DNA of 5,072 nucleotides from contig DIUH01000034.1 in assembly GCA_002428205.1 (NCBI GenBank), forward strand, positions 13,678 to 18,749. Direction: 5' to 3'. A program made the translations under genes and the position numbers. The notes beneath the pieces are model-generated. The model was not told the DNA's origin. It searched no databases and saw only the letters and a program-made list of their open reading frames with translations. Below are positions 1-5,072 of this stretch, piece after piece. Each line of letters starts with the position of its first letter. The stretch's first letter is position 1. The stretch is from Planctomycetaceae bacterium UBA6163 (GTDB taxonomy: Bacteria; Planctomycetota; Planctomycetia; Pirellulales; Pirellulaceae).

Positions 1-3000
1 GACAAAAATGGCAACTTGTTAACCGCTGGCTACTTCGGTTCGGCGAGTGTTGTCGGCCGTTTCCTTCTAGAAGATTCCTATGGCCTGGACCGCTTTACAT
101 TCGATAGTTCATTGGAAGTTCTCACTCTGAGTGACAATTCCATCCGTAACATTCGCGGCCTTGGAAACCTCGATCAACTTCGTTGGCTAGATCTGGATAA
201 CAATCAAGTAAGCTCGCTGGACGGATTGGTCGGGCAAACGATTTTGACTGTGGGCGATCTCGGCAATGGCTACAGTGAAAAAGGCACCGGTTTTGGTGGC
301 GGCCCAGACGCAGCGGCTTTCGAAGGCCAGTCGCGACTGTTGGCCAGCCAAGCGATCGACTCTGAAGCGACGTTTACCTTCAGCAATCTTTTGCCGGGTA
401 CTTATAACATCTACACCACTTGGAACGACAATCCGAACTCCGATCCGGCTGTCCGCTACTCAATCGGCCAGCCGATTTCTGCGACTTCGCTGGTCGCGCA
501 AGGGATTTCGCCATTGAGCGATTTCGATTGGATTCGTCCGCAACAGATTCCCACGAGTTTTGATAACCAGAGCTTTTCAGTCACCATCAATACAACATCG
601 CTGACCATCACCGGCGATGAAGATGGCGATCCTAACGCATTTTTTGGGGCGCCCTTCATAACCGAGGTGGTCGATGGAATCGCGCGGTTTACCGTTTTCG
701 GCGATCTGATCATCGGCGGTCAAACGAACATTCGCGGCACCGGATCGCGTCCGTTTTCGATTGTTGTCACCAATGATGTGGTCATCGGCCAAGATGTCAC
801 CTTCGACGTCTCCGCAATCAATCAAAGCGCGGGGCCAGGCGGCGGAGCAGTCGGCTCGACAGCGGCCGGTGGTGCGGCGGTCAATGGCGGTGGCACTTCG
901 GGCACTTCGGGAAGACGCGGCCTAGCTTGGACAACATCGTCACAGTCACAAAGCAATACGGCTGGCGCAGGCGGTAACGGCGGTAATGGCGGTTGGAGTT
1001 CGACAGGTTTGGCCGACAACGGTGTCGCCAGCGGTAAAGGGAATGCTGGAGCAAAAGGGGCGGATGGAGCTTCAGGAAATGCTGGGAGCGTCGCTGCGAC
1101 ACCTGGACTAGGTGGCTTCGGGAATCCAAGCGGTGGTGGTGCTTCGGGCACTTCGGGCGGCAACGGCGGCGGAAGAGGCACGGGCGGTAACGGTGGCGGT
1201 GAGGCGGCTGGACGCCCCGCTCCTGGTGAACGAGAAGCCGGATTGGCTGGCAACGCGGGAAGAAATGCGCCCAGCGGTTCAAGCTCGGGTGCAGCATCAG
1301 TCGGGGGCTCCGGTAGCGCTGGAGGTGCTGGTTCTGCCGGCAGTAACACGGTTGTCGGTTTAGGAATCAGCGGCGGAGGCGGTGGCGGTACCGGTCGCGG
1401 CGGCGGCAGTGGCGGCGGTGGCGGTGCTGGCGGGGGCGGCGGCGGTGGTGGCGGAAGCGCAATGCCAGGCCGTTCTGCATTGATCAACAACACCTATTAC
1501 CACGGAGCCAGTGGGCACGGCGGCGGTGGCGGTGGACGCGGCGGCGCGGGCGGTAGTAGCGGTGCGGGCGGTGCCGGTGGACGCGGCGGTGCAGGTGCCG
1601 GCGCGTTCGAGATTATCGCAATGGGACACTTGATTCCCGATGGCGATTTTCTTGCAGTAGGTGGTCAGGGACAGAACGGGTCAGCGGGCAACGCCGGTGC
1701 CAACGGAGCGGCTGGACTTAGCGGTGGAAACCCGACAAATGTCGGCATCTCTTCATGGGGAACAGGCTCCGCAGATTGGCTTACTCATCACATCAAGCCA
1801 CGCAATGCGGGAACCGGCGGTAGCGGTGGAACTGGCGCGAAGGGTGGCACTGGCGGCGCCGGCGGAGCGGGTGCCGGTGGCGCTGGCGGCACAGTCAAGC
1901 TGGTCGCGTCGGCGATCGCCGCTTCCACCACGGAAGTGAATGTCAGCGGTGGTAATGCTGGGACCGGCGGCAATGCCGGCGGTAGCGGGCGATTCCTGTT
2001 CGCACACAATCTGGAAACGCCCACCGGGCTGCAAGACGGTTTCGCTTTCAATGCCGCTCAGGATCCGGCCGGTTTTGCGACCAGCCCCAATCGCTTCTTA
2101 CCCGGTGTGTCTGCGACGCCCAATATCATCGGTCTGCATGGCGGAACCGACGCATTCGGTTTTCTCGGATCGCGAGATCCGATCACAGGTCAAACCGATC
2201 GCTTGCAGGTCAATCAGGTATTTTCGCAGGACTTGATCGACGCCATACCCGCCGATGCGCGAGCGGTGTTGTTACGGATGCCATCTGGCCCTGGCGGAAA
2301 TGCTCCGGCCTACAGCGGCTATGACATGTTGCTGATGTTCACCCTGCCCGACAGCCAACCGCTGGCCCGACCCCACTTGGGAATCGATGGCGGATTGTCT
2401 CAACTGCATCTGGGCGGCTACCAATATCAAGAACGCTTTGGCGGGACACCTCAGCGCCTGCCCCATCTGGCCGATGGCGTCTACACGACGCTCGTCCCCA
2501 AAGCATCGACCGATATCCAGTTCGGCGGCGAAATCGATGGGCGTCTGGTGATCAACCGCGCTGCGCTGGGCAATGGCCAAGTCCTGTTCCTTTCGCCGTC
2601 GGCGATCGAGCCTTCGTTGATGGACCAGTCGATACCGGTTGATGAGAATCAAAACCTAGACGTGGGCGATCCGCAAACCGAATCACCCACGTGGTTCGGA
2701 GGCGTCGCCTGGCAGTCGCTGGCCACCGACTACATCGTGACCCCAGACTCGGCAGGGCAACTGGAAGTGAAGGTCCAAGGCAGCGGGCAAGGAGTCATCA
2801 GTCTCAGCGCCATTCGGCTGCAGCGTCAAGGCACGCCTAGGCTGGGCGTTGTCGATCTGGCGGGCAATCCGCTCGGTGACAGGGCTTACTCGGTGATCCT
2901 GCCGCAATTGCAATCGCAGGTTGACGAGGCGCGAATTGTGGTTGACGCCAGCGCGGGTGCCCCGGCCTTGTCGTCGATCGCGCCGCTGGCACTTCAAGCC

Positions 3001-5072
3001 GGCACTTCCGCACAGACGCTGTTTACCGTGGATGCCGCAGGGCCTGTTCATGTGACAGCCACAACGGCCAGTAGCGATGTCCATGTCGACGTCGATCAAG
3101 TGCGACCTGGCGTCTATCAGTTGACCGCTACGTCGGTCTCGTCCGCTGAGCTAACGGTGCCGGTCACGATTTCGGCCAGCCCACTGCAGCCGAACATCGA
3201 CCGGTATCGACACGCGGTATTGGATACGCAGGGATTGATCGGCTACTGGCCTTTGGACATCGATGCGAGCAACCCTGTGGCACCCGAATTGACCGGGCGA
3301 CATTCATCCGCGACGCCCATTACCGGCCATGTCTTTTCCTCATTGCACAGCCCCATCACTGGCGCGAACACGAGCGCTGACTTTGCCGGAGGAATCGCGG
3401 AACTGTCTGGTTTAGAGGTTGATACGACAGCGTCAGGACGCACCACCGTTTCGTTCTGGATGCATTGGGATGGAGTAGAGAACGTTGTTCCTTTCGGTTT
3501 CAACGACTACTGGCTTCGCATCAACACCGGTGGCATCGGATTTAACACGAATCAGAGTAACTTGTGGGGTATTTCTGCTTCTGGACTAGCCAATCGTTGG
3601 GTGCATGTCGCAGCAGTATTTGCCAATGATGGGATCACCAACAGCCGACTGATTATCGATGGTATTGAGCGCGAGATGTCCTTCATTTTTGGTTCAGCGC
3701 AATCAGTTCGAACTGCCAGCACTGAAGCAGTGGTGGGTGGTCGTCGTTCTGCGTCTGGAGTACTTGACGGCCTGCGCTTCGACGGACGCATGGATGAACT
3801 GGCGATCTACAATCGCGCGCTCACTGCTGCGGAAGTCAACGCTCAGGTTGCTGCGGGTTTAGCCAAACATCACATCGGTCGCACGGTAACTGCCGTTTTG
3901 CCGGTATCGGTGGAAAGGTCGATCCTGACTGGGATCCAATCCTTAGATCTGGACGGCGATGGTGTCCGCAGCGGAAGCAACTCTTTCGCACAGACGGCAC
4001 TGGATCTGGGAGCCATCAAGCTGTTGCCGCTGAGCGAACAAGATGGAGTGTTCACTACCGACTTGACCGGACTGTCGCCTGAAATACGTCGCTGGGATGG
4101 ATTGACGATTGGTGTCCCAGGGGCATGGGGACTCGCTGGCGATACGGCTTATGAGTTTCATGGAGGAATCATTGCCGTCAACGATCCGCCGCAGGTGGAA
4201 TCGGCTTTGGACAAATCTCCGACCGGCGTCAATACAGTGTCGTTGATGATGCGTTGGGACGGCAGCGATGTCGACGCGATTCCACTGGGGATTACCACAC
4301 AAGACGTTATCCTTCGCGATGGGCAAATCGGGTTCAGCACTTTAGGGGGCGCTGGTTATTGGGCGACGTCTGCATCGGGGATCGAAGACCGCTGGGTTCA
4401 CCTGACAGTGCAGTTGCACAATGACAGCTTCACCAACAACCGCCTATGGATCGACGGCATCGAACAACCGCTGCGGATGGTAACTAGCGGTTCGGTCACA
4501 CCGGGCGATTCAACGGCGGTGCGATTGACGCTGGGCGGCAGCGGAGTCACCCCGTTTGATCGCTTCTGGGGAACGATCGATGAAGTCGCAGTCTTCAATC
4601 GTCCCCTGACAGACGCCGAGATCCACGCCTTGGCTTCCGCGGCCCAATCGCCGACGTTCGAGCCCGGTGGCGCGGGGACGATCGTCTATCTGGACGGGTA
4701 TCGTCAGAACGGAGATGTGATTGAGTACGATCCGTTGCTGGCCAATGGTGGTTATGATTTCGGCGAGGTAGTTACGGTTACCGCAGCCGATGGCAGCTAT
4801 GTTTTCGCCGGTCTGCCGTTGCAGCAAACCTATGATGTGCGGCAGGATCTGCCGTCGCGACAGCGCGAAACACGCTCGGGTTCTGAGAACAATTTCACAA
4901 CTCGCCAACCGGTGGTCGACCCACAACAATTGGTTGCCGCACCGACAGGCGAAGTCTATTTCATCGCCACCGATGCGATCCTCGGCCGCCAAGTTTACCG
5001 CTTGGGTCAAGCCTCGCCATTGAGTGGGCAAATGGGACTCGAGCCCGACGAGTTGATGATTTGGAATAACGG
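1..5072 (+). CDS. Giant modular secreted/surface protein, internal fragment (no start or stop in window)
   Basis: Frame 1 is open through the whole window, giving 1690 complete residues, and recognisable domains occur in this one frame from end to end, so the reading is secure. Domain order: LRR tail, golvesin-like beta-sandwich, beta-helix rungs with a long Gly-rich insertion, an unrecognised module, a half golvesin-like segment, an Ig-like stretch, two LamG domains, an SdrD B-like module and an ELWxxDGT-like start. These families are known for protein or carbohydrate binding and extracellular scaffolding. I infer an adhesin or matrix protein outside the cytoplasm. No enzyme motif was recognised. 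There is no cysteine and about 12 lysines in 1690 residues, which fits export. The signal peptide and any anchor or sorting domain must lie outside the window. Exact function, full length and substrate are unknown. The architecture suggests Planctomycetota. Confidence 0.96.
112..231 (+). other. Leucine-rich repeats (SDS22/internalin-like), C-terminal end of the tract
   Basis: Residues 38-77 hold about two 22-residue repeats of the form LxxLxLxxNxIxxIxxLxxLxx. The first contains LEVLTLSDNSIRNIRGL and the second LRWLDLDNNQVSSLDGL. The Asn in each LxxN position and the Ile/Val ladder are intact. LRR solenoids of this class normally bind proteins. Residues 1-37 (GYFGSASVVG, then FLLEDSYGLDRF) lack a clear LRR pattern. 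They may be a degenerate repeat or an insertion, so whether more repeats lie upstream cannot be told from here. Confidence 0.85.
238..675 (+). other. Golvesin/Xly carbohydrate-binding-like beta-sandwich domain
   Basis: Residues about 80-225. The segment has the layout I associate with this family: an opening GDLGNGYSEKGTGFGGG in place of the usual 'DNGDxGFxxxGxW', then ATFTFSNLLPGTYNIYTTW (123-141). This last matches the characteristic 'ATWTFxGLxPGxYxVxATW' strand pair, followed by an N-x-x-x-DPAVRYSI strand. The tail (185-220) is diverged, with SFSVTINTTSLTITGDEDGD. The family is found in extracellular bacterial proteins next to enzymes and adhesins and is thought to bind polysaccharide. Assignment is from motif memory, and a generic beta-sandwich is the alternative. 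Confidence 0.6.
682..2016 (+). other. Beta-helix-like rungs with a large glycine-rich insertion
   Basis: Residues about 228-672. Two adjacent hydrophobic rungs, starting FTVFGDLIIGG (230) and FSIVVTNDVVIG (252), open the region at a 22-residue spacing. Similar rungs recur at FEIIAMGHLIPDGDF (536) and VKLVASAIAASTTEVNVSGG (632). Between them lie long runs rich in Gly, Ala, Ser, Asn and Thr. The alternation of hydrophobic residues ending in VSxx or VGG, then Gly-rich turns, is typical of exported beta-helix proteins of environmental bacteria. The role is probably structural, an elongated stalk or surface layer. The fold is an inference. Confidence 0.6.
832..1992 (+). repeat. Glycine-rich low-complexity region with GXX triplet blocks
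   Basis: Residues about 278-664. Counted over residues 281-660, Gly is about 146 of 380 (roughly 38%), and it is densest at 457-485, with long Gly runs broken by single Thr, Arg, Ser or Ala. Several blocks have Gly at every third position: 347-362, 509-530, 557-575 and 606-630. Proline is rare, so this is not typical collagen. Non-glycine islands interrupt it, for example GLAWTTSS (307-314), ALINNTYYHG (493-502) and ISSWGTGSADWLTHH (583-597). The DNA is rich in GGC/GGT codons. The frame is the same on both sides, so there is no net frameshift. Confidence 0.9.
1999..2640 (+). other. Unrecognised module between the Gly-rich region and the second golvesin-like segment
   Basis: Residues 667-880. 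I do not recognise a named family. It has ordinary globular composition: GLHGGTDAFGFLG (711-723), then ARAVLLRMPSGPGGNAPAYSGYD (753-775 region), DMLLMFTLPDSQ (775-786), a glycine-bearing stretch LGIDGGLSQLHLGGYQYQ (793-810), DGVYTTLVPK (825-834) and GQVLFLSPS (859-867). The alternating hydrophobic pattern suggests mostly beta structure. Its position directly after the Gly-rich region suggests a cap or spacer for the beta-helix, but that is inference. Confidence 0.5.
2638..2826 (+). other. Golvesin-like C-terminal half segment
   Basis: Residues 880-942. The order VDENQNL (880-886), GGVAWQSLATDYIV (900-913), GQLEVKVQG (919-927) and ISLSAIRLQR (933-942) matches the second half of golvesin/Xly-CBD-like domains. 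Those commonly read 'VNQ...GxAWxxLGxxxxxxGxLxVxLxxxAxGxVxADAIRL'. The usual first half (GLxPGxYxVxATW) is not evident upstream, so this is either a truncated module or a diverged one whose front half is hidden in the preceding unrecognised stretch. Confidence 0.45.
2947..3180 (+). other. Ig-like/beta-sandwich spacer
   Basis: Residues about 983-1060, rich in Ala, Thr, Val and Ser. It has alternating beta strands such as QTLFTVDAAGPVHVTATTA (1005-1023), DVHVDVDQVRPGVYQLTATS (1026-1045) and AELTVPVTISA (1049-1059). The strand content, the 'RPGVYQLTAT' turn-strand element and the location just before a LamG domain suggest a bacterial Ig-like or cadherin-like spacer. The family cannot be named from sequence alone. 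The preceding stretch (943-982) carries GVVDLAGNPLGDRAYSVILP and is unassigned. Confidence 0.4.
3205..3855 (+). other. LamG / concanavalin A-like lectin-glucanase domain, copy 1
   Basis: Residues 1069-1285, about 217 residues, a normal length for a Laminin_G_3-type domain. It shows the full set of landmarks. These are YRHAVLDTQGLIGYWPLD (1069-1086), DFAGGIAELSG (1127-1137), TTVSFWMHWDG (1148-1158), WLRINTGGIGF (1171-1181), NRWVHVAAVF (1198-1207), SRLIIDGIERE (1215-1225), EAVVGGR (1242-1248) and FDGRMDELAIYNRALTAAEV (1260-1279). This fold binds carbohydrate or protein ligands in extracellular proteins, often with calcium. The ligand here is unknown. The domain is complete and in frame with its neighbours. 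Confidence 0.93.
3856..3990 (+). other. Inter-LamG linker with Asp-Gly calcium-loop-like motif
   Basis: Residues 1286-1330 join the two LamG domains. LDLDGDGVRSGSN (1315-1327) has Asp at 1316, 1318 and 1320 followed by Gly 1321, the front half of an EF-hand or dockerin-like Ca loop (DxDxDG). The twelfth position is Asn 1327 instead of Glu/Asp, and no second loop or helix pair follows. A structural calcium loop is possible; a true dockerin is not supported. Confidence 0.45.
3991..4644 (+). other. LamG / concanavalin A-like domain, copy 2 (diverged)
   Basis: Residues 1331-1548. It parallels copy 1 landmark by landmark. TALDLGAIKLLPLSE (1332-1346 region) stands for the YWPLD entry, then YEFHGGIIAV (1384-1393), NTVSLMMRWDG (1411-1421), VILRDGQIGF (1436-1445), DRWVHLTVQL (1463-1472), NRLWIDGIEQP (1480-1490), LTLGGSG (1509-1515) and FWGTIDEVAVFNRPLTDAEI (1522-1541). 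Spacing between landmarks agrees with copy 1 to within about one residue, although identity is low. The entry Trp of copy 1 (1083) is replaced by Leu. It is probably an old internal duplication, offset about 259-262 residues. Confidence 0.88.
4666..4890 (+). other. SdrD B-like / carboxypeptidase-regulatory-like beta module
   Basis: Residues 1556-1630. GTIVYLDGYRQNGDVIEYD (1559-1577) corresponds to the usual 'GTVFxDxNxNGxxDxGE' opening. FGEVVTVTAADGSYVFAGLP (1587-1606) corresponds to 'xxTxTDxxGxYxFxGLxPGxYxV', ending in TYDVRQDLPSR. Such modules are calcium-associated stalk repeats in bacterial surface proteins. The first half is diverged and several Asp positions are missing, so calcium binding is uncertain. 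It follows LamG copy 2 after a short linker. Confidence 0.7.
4933..5072 (+). other. Possible start of ELWxxDGT-type repeat, cut by window end
   Basis: Residues 1645-1690. GEVYFIATDAILGRQVYRLG (1650-1669) resembles the 'xxYFxAxDGxxGRELWxxDGT' repeat found in tandem in large secreted bacterial proteins. Here VYRLG stands where LWxxDGT would be. Only one possible unit is visible before the window ends, so it may instead be a connector. Further units should appear downstream if the call is right. Confidence 0.35.

Noticed and set aside
892..1157. Direct repeat tcgggcacttcggg at 898-911 and 1144-1157 as a mobile element or CRISPR trace
   Set aside because: It is only 14 bases, encodes SGTSG in the low-complexity region, has no regular spacers and no inverted ends, and is explained by repeated Gly/Ser/Thr codons.
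822..1493. Minus-strand ORF of 223 aa, extremely proline-rich
   Set aside because: It is the antisense of the GGC/GGT glycine codons, which read as CCG/CCA/CCC proline in this frame. There is no globular segment, and the + strand frame has recognisable domains on both sides.
1039..1890. True collagen-like triple helix
   Set aside because: GXY blocks are short (five to eight triplets) and nearly lack proline at X and Y, so a stable collagen triple helix is unlikely.
832..1992. Mycobacterial PE_PGRS-like protein
   Set aside because: The GGX composition is similar, but there is no PE domain, and the flanking LRR, golvesin-like and LamG modules do not occur in that family.
2272..3099. Two minus-strand ORFs (126 and 138 aa) in tandem
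   Set aside because: Arg/Gln/His-rich composition typical of antisense shadows in GC-rich coding DNA; no domain was recognised, and frame 1 is open and structured throughout.
3946..3981. Dockerin domain
   Set aside because: Only one Asp-Gly loop is present; dockerins have two loops with adjoining helices and a conserved final acidic or Asp/Asn pattern.
4510..5031. Minus-strand ORF of 173 aa
   Set aside because: It lies antisense to the second LamG and SdrD B-like modules, which are clear in frame 1. No family motif was seen in the minus-strand product.

Overview
The window lies entirely inside one very large gene on the + strand. Reading frame 1 is open from base 1 to base 5072 (1690 complete codons plus two bases). 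It has no stop codon, and neither the real start nor the real stop is present. All other open frames are fragments lying over or antisense to it. I see no second gene, RNA gene, mobile element, CRISPR array, promoter or terminator.

The protein is a modular, probably exported giant. Its order is: end of a leucine-rich repeat tract (residues about 38-77); a golvesin/Xly-CBD-like beta-sandwich (about 80-225); beta-helix-like rungs interrupted by a glycine-rich region of nearly 390 residues (about 228-672); an unrecognised module (667-880); a second, half-length golvesin-like segment (880-942); a Thr/Val-rich Ig-like stretch (about 983-1060); two LamG/concanavalin A-like domains of matching layout (1069-1285 and 1331-1548) joined by a linker with an Asp-Gly calcium-loop-like motif; an SdrD B-like module (1556-1630); and the first part of what looks like an ELWxxDGT-type repeat (from about 1645). 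No catalytic domain was recognised. The whole translation contains no cysteine and only about 12 lysines by eye, which suits an extracellular or surface protein.

The combination of a giant multidomain secreted protein, LamG, golvesin-like, SdrD B-like and ELWxxDGT-like modules, and a moderately GC-rich sequence with mixed codon third positions suggests a planctomycete (Pirellulaceae/Rhodopirellula-like). This is inferred from architecture and not proven. The likely role is adhesion, carbohydrate or matrix binding, or cell-surface structure. The most interesting part is the glycine-rich region. It contains several blocks with Gly at every third residue and almost no proline, placed between short beta-helix-like rungs that resemble one another. 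This suggests a beta-solenoid decorated by polyglycine-II-like insertions.
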